64,000 bases of DNA from Closterium sp. Naga37s-1 (taxonomy: Eukaryota; Streptophyta; Zygnematophyceae; Desmidiales; Closteriaceae): positions 2,644,001 to 2,708,000 of the forward strand of contig CANJKZ010000008.1 of NCBI GenBank assembly GCA_947471745.1, in the 5' to 3' direction. The notes under the pieces were generated by a model that saw only the letters and a program-made list of their open reading frames with translations, searched no databases and was not told where the DNA came from. The translations under genes were made by a program, and so were the position numbers. The number at the start of each line of letters is the position of its first letter. Position 1 is the first letter of the stretch. Of this stretch, positions 42,427 through 52,846 are shown one piece after another.

Positions 42427-43780
42427 CGTAACGGATTCAGTCTGCAATAAAACGATGATTACCCGCTGATGGTACCCAAATATTAATATGCAGCGGAGAT
42501 ACCGAATTTGTCTGATCAATACGAAGTGAGCGAAATCGGACCTTGAAAGTGGGTGGAGGGAAACAAAAACTAGAATTCAGGACCTTGGAAGTGGGTCGAG
42601 TACGAAGGAAATACGGTTTATGTGAATCCGTCTTGGGAGTATCTAGTTTTCTCAAGGGAGCTCTCACAAATTCCGAGGCGATGCGCTTCGTAGTCAGTTG
42701 TTGAAGTTTGGTCGGACCACGTCTATCCACTGCTTGTTGTGGATTGGGCAAGCAGGGAAGCACGTCCCAAGGAAAAACCAACTGACAAGTGAAGAGTCGG
42801 CGGTACAACACGGTATACACGGGGTGCCTCTGGGCTGGAACCACGTCAGCGACCAGCAAGGCTTGATGCGAGCTTGGCGCTCCCAGCCGTTAGCGACGAT
42901 GGATGAGCCAGCCCTGATCACGGAGTGCGCGCCAAGCGGACCAAGGAGAATGACTGTATATCGCCGTCAGCTGAGTCACCACGAGGTCCTTGTAGTTGAT
43001 GAGAGGTCCCTGTAGTTGATGCGAGGTCCCTGTAGTTGATGAGAGGTGCGGCTGTTCCAGCATGTGGGCTGTCTGCTGCGGCACCCTCTCTGGTGACGGG
43101 CCTTACAGTCCTTCCAGTGATAGGTGCCCCCTCTGCTGCTCGTTCTGCTGCTGCTGCTGCTGCTCCTCCTGCTGCTGCTCTAGCAGGTGGGCTATCTGCT
43201 GCAGCGCCTCTGATCACGGGCCTAGATGTGCTGAGACGACCTGGCCCCGGGTGAGGAGGGGGAGTATGGGGTGGGAAGGAGAACGATGGGCTTGGTGGGA
43301 GTGGGGGAGAAGGGAGAGAAAGGAAGGAAAAGGGAGAAGGGAGAGAAGTGAGAGAAATGGGTGAAAGGAGAGATGGGAATGAAGAGGGGGCGAGAGATGG
43401 GAGAGATGAGAGAGAAGGGAGAGAATGGGGAGAAGGGAGAGAAGGGATCAAAGGGAGAGACGGGAGAGAAGAAGGAGGAGTTGGGATTGGTCGTGCTGGG
43501 TCGAGGCGAGGAGGAGGGGCAGGGGAATTAAGTGGAGAGGGAGGAGGAGAGAGTGGAGAGAGAGGAGGAGAGAGTGGAGAGAGAGGAGGAGAGAGTGGAG
43601 AGAGAGGAGGAGAGAGTGGAGAGAGAGGAGAAGAGAGTGGTAGAGCAGTGGCTGTATATCCAGAGGGAGGAGGAGAGGTGGTACTTGAGTCCACCCACCA
43701 GTCGGCAGCAGTGGCGTTTGATTCAAGACAGCAGTCAGCAATGAATGCAGCAGCAGGTGCTGCCGCAACTCAATTTTGCT
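42427..43780. other. Invertase upstream region and low-complexity DNA
   Basis: 42427-42860 is presumed promoter/5' UTR of the invertase gene with no recognised box. At 42979-43045 a 20-bp unit GAGAGGTCCCTGTAGTTGAT occurs three times. From 43250 to 43660 the plus strand is almost pure purine, with a 21-bp unit GGAGGAGAGAGTGGAGAGAG repeated about five times (43540-43640). The long Pro/Ser/Leu minus-strand frame (43694-42918) follows from this composition and I do not call it a gene. Confidence 0.5.
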
Positions 43781-44367
43781 AAACACGTTTAGTTTTCAGA
43801 TCATGCGGGTGGGATGGAGCAAGCGAGTTGGTGTAAGGAAAATTCATTTTCCTTACTTCGCGCCCCTCCTTACCGCGTACATGACCATTCCCGCCATCAG
43901 CACCCAATAGTGAAACGTTACCCGCTCGCGTCACTCGCCTCGACGACGACTCCCGCCAGTGTTCACGATGCGACCCAACCTCACGGTTCGGTTGGTAACC
44001 CGCGCCCCGGACCTCCGCCTCGACATTTCCCAACCTCGGCGCTAGGCCCGTAGCGCACCCCATTTTCTCGCGTTACCGTTACCACGCTAGCTTCGCTATA
44101 TATTCTTCGCTCATGACTTCGCTCATTGTACTGTTTTGCTTCGATAGTGCAATTCTCGCTCACTCGCTCAATTGCACTCGTAATACTTGGTATTCAGAGC
44201 CTACGATCTCCTCTCGGACCGCACCCACACCTTCGCTTCCCCACTATCTCAATTTTTGGAGGTGGTAGACGTCTCTCAGCGACCAAGCACCGCCGCTCGA
44301 AGTGCTCTCTCGTAAGCACGCACGGCCACGACACAGGCTCTCGCTGAGCTTGCCTGACGCCCCCGCC

Positions 44368-45515
44368 ATGGCCGAATTAAATCTCGCGACACTGACGCAG
44401 GAGCAGCTCGACCGTCTCGTGCGCCAACTCGAAGATTCGGCACTCGAAATTGTGGCACTCACGGCGGAACGCGACTCCGCTCGCCAGCAATCGACGGCAA
44501 ATGCACATGCACGATCGGAGGAGCCGATCGTAATCTCATCAGGCACACCGACACAAAACGACAGCGTGGGACAACGCTCAGGCGCAGCCAGTGATGGCGT
44601 CGCTCAATCAATACATGACATGGAGAGGAACAGGGCCGCACCAAGCACACAAGGGCCTCGCGAAGCCCGTCGGCACGTGGAGTTCGCCGCAACGAGTGGC
44701 AACAACGACATCGTGGCGCCAATACCACTCAAGCCGCAGCGCCCGCCCTGCTTCGATCCTAGCCAACGCGGAGGTCCGACGGTTCAATTGTGGGTCTTCA
44801 CGATGAACGTTTTCTTCGACGCGAATTACGTCGAGTCGGACGAAGCGAAGATTCGCTACGCTGTTTCGCTGCTGAGGGCCCCGTCATGGACTGGTGGCGA
44901 GTCATCGTGACGTCGCCACGCGCCTACGAACCGCCGTCGCAAGAGGGAGGGCCCACGGGTCCAGCCGTCACCTGGAGTTCTTTCTGCGAAACCGCCCAGT
45001 ACAGCACGTGGGATGCGTGGTGCGCAGGGCTTCGGGTGCGCTTCGAGTCGATTGCGGCTTCTATTTCAGCGCGTCAGAGACTGCGTACTTGGCGACAACT
45101 CGGGTCGGTCCAAGATTATACGAGCGGTTTTCTCGCATTATGCGAGCAAGTCGGCTACATGCACGAAGCAGAGCGGGTGGACCGTTACGTCGGAGGGCTA
45201 AAGCCGGACATCTCGCACGAAAACATGCTACGCGGGCTCTCGAACTTCAACGAGATCCTCGCGCTCGCTGAGAAGATCGATATCCTACGCCGACCGAGAC
45301 CGGGGTTCTACTACGGACAACGTCCTCGGGGACCGGCCGAGCACGCCACTGTACACGCCGTTGCAGCGAATGCAGCTGCCGCGCCATTTAAAGGGCGCTG
45401 CTTTGCTTGCAATAGGCCGGGCCATCGCAAAAGCGAATGCCCAGAGGAGCTGAGGCGCCGCGGCGCAGAGCAGGGGAGGGAGTCTCAGAGGCAGGGAAAC
45501 GCTAGCAGTCAGTAG
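44368..45515 (+). pseudogene. Gypsy gag with frameshift
   Basis: Starts at MAELNLATLTQEQLDRLVRQ. The frame from 44368 stops at 44910, while the homologous continuation runs in another frame from about 44885 (AMDWWR-like VMDWWRVI) to 45515. It ends in a CCHC knuckle, CFACNRPGHRKSEC. A single-base indel near 44885 explains the break. Confidence 0.85.
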
Positions 45516-45610
45516 AAATCAGGCCAGCTACTGACGAGACAACCTGCTCGCCCAACCTCACCGACCCTCACCGAGTCACAGTACCGATTCACGCTATCGA
45601 TCGGGCTCGG

Positions 45611-47325
45611 ATGAATAAGGAGGGTACAGCGACGGATTGCCCAGTACTGATTCACGGGAAAATACAGGGAGCAGCAGTGAAGATTTTTATAGACGGAGGA
45701 GCAAGTCACATCTTAATTAATACCGCAACCGCACGGAAGCTGCAACTGACACTTAGTTGGTGTTTACCGGAGATAGATGCACTCTTAGTCGACGGCATGC
45801 CGCTGGCCATACGGGAAAAGGTGGAGAGAGTAAAAGTCCGATGCGGGGGGGAACTTCGGGTTTACACAGGAAATGCTCGCGACAACACTGGATGGGCACG
45901 ACATTTTACTGGGACGTGACTGGCTGCGACGGTACAACCCGCGAATCGATTGGACGACGGGTAGCTGCATTGTGCGAAGTAGCGGTAACTGGGTCGAGCT
46001 ACCTCGCTGGCAGTCGCCCGAGTCTTCAACGGTCCACGTCAACGCCATCACGATGAAACGGGCTGTCGCCGCTGGAGCTGACGTGTACGCGGTGGATATA
46101 GCATTGGTAGGAAAAGCAGGGCAGCCGAGTGATTTTCAGAAACTGCTGGCAGCGGTATCGCCCGAACTACAGGAACTGTTGAAACGGTACCCGGGGATTT
46201 TTCCGGACGATTTACCAGAAGGACTGCCACCTCAGCGGGCACATGATCACCGAATATAATTAGAACCGGGGGCACAACCAACTGTACAGCGACAGTTTCG
46301 ACTGACAGAGCCCGAGCTCGATGAACTGAGGAAGCAGCTAGATTACCTGTTAGAGAAGAAGTTCATCCGACCGAGCTGATCGCCGTTCGCCGCACCGATA
46401 CTGTTCACACCGAAAAAAGACGGAGGGTTTCGCATGTGCATCGACTACAGAGCACTGAACAGGGTAACAATCAAGTCACGATACCCCATTCCCCGCGCCG
46501 ACGAACTGATAGATCAGCTGCGAACAGCACGGGTCTTTTCGAAAATAGATTTACGGGGAGGTTACCACCAGATTAGGGTCGAACCATCGGACTGCGCCAA
46601 GACGGCTTTTAGAATTAGATACGGGTCTTTCGAGTACACAGTGATGCCATTCGGGTTGACCAACGCACCGGCGACGTTTCAGATGACCATGAACGAGGCG
46701 TTTAGGCCACTTCTAGATAAATGTGTGATCGTTTACCTCGACGACATCCTGGTCTACAGTCGCGATAAGCAGCAACACTTAGCAGATCTGGAAGCAGTAT
46801 TTAAGGTTTTAGACGAGCACCGCCTACTGACCAAGGGTTCCAAGCGCGAGTTTTTTCAGGACAGGCTAGATTTTTTAGGACACGTTATTTCGGAGGCTGG
46901 AGTTGAGATCGACCCAAAGAAGCTGGACACGGTAAAAGCGTGGCACCCTCCGACAAATATCACGGAGCTGCAGAGTTTTTTAGGGTTCGTTAATTATGTG
47001 CGTCGGTTCGTCCCCGACATGGCGCGGTTAACAGCCCCGCTGACGGATCTGCTGCGGAATGTCAGAATGTTATCTTATGCTCTAGCCTGTAGTGGGGTGC
47101 TCTATAGCGAGTACAACCCTTCTAGGGTTTGCTATTTGTATCCTCATTCTTGCTAGTGCAATCCTCTTCTTCTTCTTCTTTCTTCTAAACTTTAACACGG
47201 AAGGGGGTCGCTTTTACGTGGGGGGAGAAAGAGCATGCTGCCTTCTCTGCCCTGGAAAATGTTCTCTGTTCACCGCCCGTACTACGCATCGCCGACCCAC
47301 ACCGCCCATTCGAAGTAGTTACCGA
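45611..47325 (+). pseudogene. Gypsy protease-RT region, disrupted
   Basis: The protease segment (IDGGASHILI; most relatives have D-S/T-G) shifts frame near 45880 and continues with LLGRDWLRRYNPRIDW. In-frame stops follow near 46257 and 46377. The reverse transcriptase (46434-47058) keeps FRMCIDYRALN, KIDLRGGYHQI and the catalytic YLDD box. The RNase H start resumes after a solo LTR (FTWGEKEHAAFSALENVL) and is cut at 47325. Confidence 0.88.
47060..47197 (+). repeat. Copia solo LTR inserted in the gypsy element
   Basis: 138 bp beginning TGTCAGAATG and ending TTTAACA, flanked by the 5-bp duplication CGGAA (47055-47059 and 47198-47202). The gypsy reading frame is continuous across the site once the insert and one duplication are left out. 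Its core (TAGTGGGGTGCTCTATAGCG) matches the 141-bp LTRs at 528 and 1873. Confidence 0.92.
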
Positions 47326-48196
47326 TGTCAAACTTATATGCTATAGCTTGTTTAGGCTGTAGTGGGGTAGTCAATATGGGGTACAACACTTTAGGGTTTC
47401 ACTACTTGTACCCAACTTCATGCTAATGCAATCACTTCTTGTTTCTGGATTCTGACATGGTTTCAGAGCAGGTCCTCCGTTAGGACCGGTTTTCTTAGGG
47501 CCCACCACACTGTCACTGCTGACTGCCCCTGACTGCCCTCGCGCCCTCGTGCGCACTGTCCTGCCCGCGCCCTCGTGCGCTCTGCTTTGCTCGCGCCCTC
47601 GAGCGCCACCCTAAACAACGCGCTGCAGCCGATCGCGCGCCGCCCGTTAGACGCGCATGCAGCCCAGCGTGGCCCCGTGCAGCTCCACGCGCCGCCCGTC
47701 AGCCGCCCACGCTGCCCGCTAGCAGCCCGCGCGGCACCGTGCAGCTTTGCGCGCAGCCCGCACGCCACACGCGCAGCCCGCAAGCCGCTCGCGCAGCCCG
47801 CTAGCCGCCCGCGCGGCCCCTTGCAGCATCGCGCGTAGCCCGCTAGCAGCCCGCGCTAGCCGCAAGCAGCTCGCGCAGCCCGCTAGCCGCATGCGCGCCG
47901 TCGTGCAGCACCGCGCACAGCCCGCAGGCCGCCCGCGCTAGTCGCAAGCAGCCCGCGCGCGCCAGCAAGCTGCTCGTGCGCAGCCCGCAAGCAGCCTGCG
48001 TGCGCCCTGCCTGCTCGCACCGCGCCGCCCTGCCCGAGACGCGCAGCCCCAGCCGAGCCGCGCCGCCCAGCCGAGCCGCGCCGCCCTGCCCTATCGAGCT
48101 GCGCTGCTGCTACTGTCTGTTACTGCAGCTGCTGCTGTTACTACTGCTACTGCTACTGTTACTACTGTTACTACTGCTACTGCTGCTACTGCCAGT

Positions 48197-49225
48197 ATGG
48201 CCAACCCCACTATTCTCGCGTTCGATACTGAGGGCCGCCCTATCCAGTTCGATGCCTGGCTCGACGATCTGCACCTGTTCCTACAGATTACAGCCAAGGA
48301 CGATATCTCACTGTTCGATCACACGTCTGGAGCCTCCCTCACACCTGCTGAGACCGCTGACAGCTCGATTCGCTCACAGTGGCAGACCCGTGACGCTCAC
48401 GCTCGCCTAGCCGTTCGCAGCCACCTGCCGATAGACCAGCGTGCGCACTTTGGCCAGCATAAGACCGCTAAGGCGCTGTACGACGCGGTAGTTGCACGCT
48501 ACTCTTCCCCTGCCACTTCTGCGATCGGTCGCCTCTCGCTGCACTATCTTTTCCCCGATCTAGCTGCTTTTACCACAGTCGCTGACCTCATCACTCACCT
48601 CCGTACTAGTGACACTCGCTACCGAGCTGCCCTTCTTGTCGAGTTCCTAGCCAAGAACCCCCCCCCAATGTACCTCACCCTTTATCACCTCGTCGCTCGT
48701 CTCCCTGACTCTCTTCGTCCAGTCAGGGACCACTTCCTAGCTCTCTCCCCCACCGAGCTCACCGTTGACCTACTTGAGACACAACTGCTTGCAACTGAGG
48801 CTAGCATTAACGCAGTAGGTGCCTCTCGTGGCGAACCCCGCACCCCGTTCTTCGAGGGGTGTTCCCCCTGCCCCGTGCTCCCCTCGTTTGCCTCTGCTGC
48901 TGCTGTTGACCTTCTTGGTGCTGAGAAGGCCGGAGCTGCGTCTGCTCCTAGTGGGACGCGCCGCAGGGGCAAGGGGGGCAAGGGGGGCGGAGGTGGAGGC
49001 GGGGGAGGTGTTGCTGGAGGTGGCGGAGGCGGTGGGGGTGGTGGCGGAGGTGGGGGTGGTGGCGGGAGTGGGGGGGGCAGTGGCAGCGGCGGGAGTGGTG
49101 GTGGCAGCGGTGGGGGAGGAGGCTGGGGTGGAGGTGGTGGTGGTGGCGGCAGTGGGCGTGGTGGCGGCGGCGGTGGCGGTGGTCGCGGTGGAGCGGCGCA
49201 GCGTGGAGGTTCTGGTAGTGACTAG
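48197..49225 (+). CDS. gag: Copia A Gag
   Basis: 342 codons. The start MANPTILAFDTEGRPIQFDA follows a CTG/CTA-rich tract. The Gag core (AWLDDLHLFLQI ... SRWQTRD-like QWQTRDAHARLAV ... LPDSLRPVRDHFLAL) is copia-like, but instead of a CCHC knuckle there is a long poly-glycine tail. The TAG at 49223-49225 aligns with a Gln codon in the sister element's QQQQQ run, so Gag and Pol were once a single frame. Confidence 0.85.
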   Translation: MANPTILAFDTEGRPIQFDAWLDDLHLFLQITAKDDISLFDHTSGASLTPAETADSSIRSQWQTRDAHARLAVRSHLPIDQRAHFGQHKTAKALYDAVVARYSSPATSAIGRLSLHYLFPDLAAFTTVADLITHLRTSDTRYRAALLVEFLAKNPPPMYLTLYHLVARLPDSLRPVRDHFLALSPTELTVDLLETQLLATEASINAVGASRGEPRTPFFEGCSPCPVLPSFASAAAVDLLGAEKAGAASAPSGTRRRGKGGKGGGGGGGGGVAGGGGGGGGGGGGGGGGGSGGGSGSGGSGGGSGGGGGWGGGGGGGGSGRGGGGGGGGRGGAAQRGGSGSD

Positions 49226-52200
49226 CGCCAGCAGCAGCAGCGTCCCCGCGAGACCCCGTCGTCCCAGCAGCTTCGTGAGTGGTACTCTCAGCGAGGTGGG
49301 GGGTCTGGGGGTGGGGGTAGCTGCCCGTACGTCATCCGCACTGGTGACGGCGCTGGCCAGACGTGTGGGAGGTTCCACACGCAGCACCGCTGCTTCTCTC
49401 GCCTCGACGACGCCTGGCGCGCACAGTTTCCTGACGCCGCTGAGCTCCCTCGCTGGGCTGATCTGCTTAAGAGCAACATTGATATCTTTGCTCTTGACTT
49501 TGATGCTATCCTTGGTGCCATGTATGCATTGACTGTTAGTGTTGAGGAGGACTGTTACCTGTGTGTTCCGCCCGACCCGGGCATTGAGTCCAGTGAGGCT
49601 GCTGCTCTGGGTGCTATTGAGTCGGCTGCCCTAGGTGCTAGTGAGGCTGCTGCTCTAGGTACTAGTGAGTCTGCTGCTCCAGGTGCTAGTGAGTCTGCGC
49701 TGTCTGGTACTGCGCCTGCTGAGGCCCTGCACACCTTTGTTCTTGACTCAGGTGCTTCCCGCTGTTTCTTTCGCGACCGTACTGCCCTCACACCGCTCCC
49801 TCGGCCTGTTGCTGTCTCCCTGGTTGACCCCTCTGGGGGCCCAGTCCTTGCGAGCTCCTCCACTGTCCTCCCGTGTCCGGCGGTTCCGTCTGGCTCACTG
49901 TCGGGTCTCCACCTCCCCTCGTTCTCCACGAACTTGGTGAGTGGCGGTGTCCTCCAGGATGAGTGGGTTTCCCAGTGGACTCCTGGAGGGCAGCGTGTGA
50001 CCCACTGTACGTGTGCGCGGACGGGTCGTCACCTGGCCACGTTCACTCGTCGGCCAGGGTCGAACCTGTACACACTGACCACTTTGTCTCCTCAGGTTGC
50101 TGTGTCTGCGTCCGGTCAGTTGGGTCAGGTCGCTGCGTCTGTGTCAGCGTCAGGTCAGCTGTCGGCCCCCTGCTCGTGTCGCACTTTGTCGCACGAGACC
50201 GTCCTTTGGCACCACCGCCTTGGGCACCCCTCGGTGCAGCGCCTTCGTGGCATGCACCGCCGTGTTCTTGTCTCTGGTCTTCCCAGGGTACTCCCTCCCC
50301 TCCCACCCTCGCCTGCTCCTCCCTGTCTTCCCTGTGTCGAGGGGCGGCAGCGCGCCGCTCCTCACTCCTCCTCGTTTCCCCCGACGACTGCTCCCCTGCA
50401 GACCCTCCACATGGACGTGTGGGGCCCAGCCCGCGTCCGTGGACAGGGTCACGAGAGGTACTTCTTGATAGTTGTTGACGACTACTCGCGCTACACCACG
50501 GTCTTCCCCTTGCGCACCAAGGGTGAAGTCCCTGATGTTTTGATCCCTTGGATCCGCGCTGCCCGTCTCCAGCTCGGCGAGAGGTTCCACTCGGACTTTC
50601 CTGTCCTGCGTCTGCACTCTGACAGAGGTGGGGAGTTTTCCTCCGACCTCTTGAGGGACTTTTGTCGTGGGGAGGGCATTGAGCAGTCGTTCACGCTTCC
50701 GGCCTCTCCACAACAGAATGGGGTTGCTGAGCGCCGCATTGGCTTGATCATGGAGGTCGCTCGTACCTCCTTGATCCATGCGGCTGCCCCCCACTTTCTG
50801 TGGCCGTTTGCGGTCCGATACGCTGCGCATCAGCTCAACCTCCGGCCCCGTGTCTCCATTCCGGAGACTTCGCCGACACTGCGTTGGACGGGAGAGGTTG
50901 GCGATGCGTCGGTGTTCCGGGTCTGGGGATCTCGTGCCTTTGTCCGCGATACGTCCGCGGACAAGCTCTCCGCCCGCGCTGTTCCCTGTGTTTTCCTTGG
51001 CTTTCCTCCGGACGCGCCTGGCTGGCAGTTTTACCACCCCACCTCGCGCCGTGTCCTGCCCTCTCAGGACGTCACCTTTGAAGAGTCTGTTCCCTTTTAC
51101 CGTCTCTTCCCCTACCGCACAGCCCCGCTCCCTCCCCCGCCCCTCTTCCTCGTACCAGGTCCTCCTCCGGTAGACCCCCTCCCCCCTCAGGGTCCTGCTC
51201 CTTCAGGTGTGTCTCAGGTAGACCCGGTCGAGCCTGTCGAGGTAGCTGTCGACTGTGGTCCTGCTAGGGGTGCTGCGCCTGGGAGTGCTGAGCCTGCGGG
51301 TGGGGGGCCTGGGGGTGTTGAGCCTGAGGGTGCTGAGACTGGGGGTGCTGAGTCTGGGGGTGCTGAACCTGGGGGTGCGGAGTCTGCTTGTGAGGAGTCT
51401 GGGGGTGCTGAGCCTGTGAGTGCGGAGCCTGGGGGTGCTGAGCCTAGAGTTGGTGCTTCTGCGGGTGCTCGTTCACGACGGGAGCTCACTCCACTACAGC
51501 TGCGCGAGTGGTACTCCTGGCGCTCCCGCCTTCGGAGTGGTGCTGTTCGTACTGCCCCTGGGAGTGCTGGGCCTGCGGCAGCGGAGCCTGTGCATGCTGA
51601 GACTACGCGTACGGAGCCTCGAGGTGCCTCGCCGAGGCGGTCCTCCGCGAGGGAGCTTCCCTCTCCCCAGCAGCTCCGTGAGTGGTACGCTCGTCTCACC
51701 CCCCTTCGGAGTGGTTCTGCCGGAGCTGGAGACCCTGCCCCTGGAGGTGCTGAGACTGCCGGGATTGAGGGTGCTGCTGTGACTGGTGGTGCTGAGGCTG
51801 GAGGTGGCGGTACTACTGCTCCTGGAGGTGCTGGAGCTGCCGGAGCTGAGGGTGCTACTGTGACTGGTGGTGCAGAGGCTGGAGGTGGCGGAGGTACTGC
51901 TGCTGCTGGAGGTGCTGGAGCCGCTGGTCCCGGAGGTGCTCGTACTGGAGGTACTGGAGCTACTGGAGCAGGAGGTGCTGATGGTGCTGGAGCTGGAGGT
52001 GCTGGAGCTGTTGCTGCTGGAGGTGCTGCTGGAGCTGGTGTTGCTGGAGGTGCTGCTGCTGGTGGTGCTGCAGGAGTTGGAGCTGGAGGTGCTGGAGCTG
52101 TTGCTGCTGGAGGTGCTGCTGGAGCTGGTGCTGCTGGAGGTACTACAGCTGGTGGTGCTGCGGGAGTTGGAGTTGGAGACCCTGGAGCTGAGGGTACTGG

Positions 52201-52846
52201 TGCTGTCTCTGCTGTTTCTGGAGGCGCTGCGCGGCCGTGGCCGTACTATGTTCCGCTCCTTCAGCAGGTTCTTGGCCTACCGCTTTCTACTGGTCCCACT
52301 CCTCCTTTACTGAGTCCACCGCCTGTCCAGTCGCAGTCGCAGCTACAGCCAGCCCCTCCACTGCCTGGTCCTTCTCCTTACTCTGGACCGACTAGAGGTC
52401 TTACGGAGCGTCGTGCGCCTGAGTCTCGTCCTGCGTCGCCTGAGTCTCGTCCTGAGTCGCCCGTGCGCGCTGTTCGCACTGGTCGTGTTCCGCGTCAGCG
52501 TCCTCCTCCTGTCCCTGACACTCACTATATGACTCTGCGTCCTTCCACTGCTCCACAACGTCTCCCTCTTCCGTCTCCTCCTGCGTCCTCTCTTCCTGAC
52601 GTCCCTGACCCGCCGTCAGACCTTGCTCGTGCTGCCAGTCCTACTGTCACGCGTCTTCTCGCTACTGTTGTCACTGACCCTTCGTTTGCGTCCACTGCTG
52701 CGTCTGCTCTAGTTGCTGAGCTTGTTGACTTTGCTGCCGCCTGTCGTCTAGACTACGCCGCTAGTCTTGTTGCTGAGTCTGCGTCTGAGTCTGTCTGTCC
52801 TCCGTCCGTCGGGGGTGAGTGTGCTCTTGGCACGGACGTTTTTTAG
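49226..52846 (+). CDS. pol: Copia A protease-integrase with Gly/Ala-rich linker
   Basis: The frame is open from just after the gag TAG; the first Met is at 49520. It contains the protease motif (LDSGASRCFF), the HHCC region (HHRLGHPSVQRL ... CLPCVEGRQR), and the integrase core (HMDVWGPARV, LHSDRGGEF, SPQQNGVAERR). After the integrase comes a ~450-residue linker of Glu/Gly/Ala-rich repeats (GGAEPGGAES) and then GGAGAAG-type repeats, with two copies of a short module around QLREWY. The frame ends at TAG 52844-52846, a position that is GAG (Glu) in the sister copy. Confidence 0.88.
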   Translation, partial: RQQQQRPRETPSSQQLREWYSQRGGGSGGGGSCPYVIRTGDGAGQTCGRFHTQHRCFSRLDDAWRAQFPDAAELPRWADLLKSNIDIFALDFDAILGAMYALTVSVEEDCYLCVPPDPGIESSEAAALGAIESAALGASEAAALGTSESAAPGASESALSGTAPAEALHTFVLDSGASRCFFRDRTALTPLPRPVAVSLVDPSGGPVLASSSTVLPCPAVPSGSLSGLHLPSFSTNLVSGGVLQDEWVSQWTPGGQRVTHCTCARTGRHLATFTRRPGSNLYTLTTLSPQVAVSASGQLGQVAASVSASGQLSAPCSCRTLSHETVLWHHRLGHPSVQRLRGMHRRVLVSGLPRVLPPLPPSPAPPCLPCVEGRQRAAPHSSSFPPTTAPLQTLHMDVWGPARVRGQGHERYFLIVVDDYSRYTTVFPLRTKGEVPDVLIPWIRAARLQLGERFHSDFPVLRLHSDRGGEFSSDLLRDFCRGEGIEQSFTLPASPQQNGVAERRIGLIMEVARTSLIHAAAPHFLWPFAVRYAAHQLNLRPRVSIPETSPTLRWTGEVGDASVFRVWGSRAFVRDTSADKLSARAVPCVFLGFPPDAPGWQFYHPTSRRVLPSQDVTFEESVPFYRLFPYRTAPLPPPPLFLVPGPPPVDPLPPQGPAPSGVSQVDPVEPVEVAVDCGPARGAAPGSAEPAGGGPGGVEPEGAETGGAESGGAEPGGAESACEESGGAEPVSAEPGGAEPRVGASAGARSRRELTPLQLREWYSWRSRLRSGAVRTAPGSAGPAAAEPVHAETTRTEPRGASPRRSSARELPSPQQLREWYARLTPLRSGSAGAGDPAPGGAETAGIEGAAVTGGAEAGGGGTTAPGGAGAAGAEGATVTGGAEAGGGGGTAAAGGAGAAGPGGARTGGTGATGAGGADGAGAGGAGAVAAGGAAGAGVAGGAAAGGAAGVGAGGAGAVAAGGAAGAGAAGGTTAGGAAGVGVGDPGAEGTGAVSAVSGGAARPWPYYVPLLQQVLGLPLSTGPTPPLLSPPPVQSQSQLQPAPPLPGPSPYSGPTRGLTERRAPESRPASPESRPESPVRAVRTGRVPRQRPPPVPDTHYMTLRPSTAPQRLPLPSPPASSLPDVPDPPSDLARAASPTVTRLLATVVTDPSFASTAASALVAELVDFAAACRLDYAASLVAESASESVCPPSVGGECALGTDVF

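Larger units (their letters stand above)
43800..47325 (+). mobile_element. Degenerate Ty3/gypsy element, truncated by a copia insertion
   Basis: An LTR-like region with a TATA box (GCTATATATTC near 44093) precedes a tRNA-Met-like primer site TGGTATTCAGAGC (44188-44200), then gag, protease and reverse transcriptase. The sequence stops at 47325, where the copia 5' LTR begins, so RNase H (mostly), integrase and the 3' LTR are missing; I do not see them after the copia element. The left edge of the LTR is uncertain. Frameshifts and stops make this an old, dead copy. Confidence 0.85.

Noticed and set aside
42918-43694. Minus-strand Pro/Ser/Leu-rich frame of 258 codons
   Set aside because: It spans a purine-rich 21-bp repeat; the reverse strand is a pyrimidine tract that rarely forms stops.
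49223-52846. Reassignment of TAG to glutamine (as in some green algae), suggested by ambers in copia A, copia B and the S41 gene
   Set aside because: ClpB and the young copia pol end naturally at TAG, one copia A amber stands for Glu rather than Gln, and copia B also has TGA and TAA lesions. Ordinary nonsense mutations explain it better.
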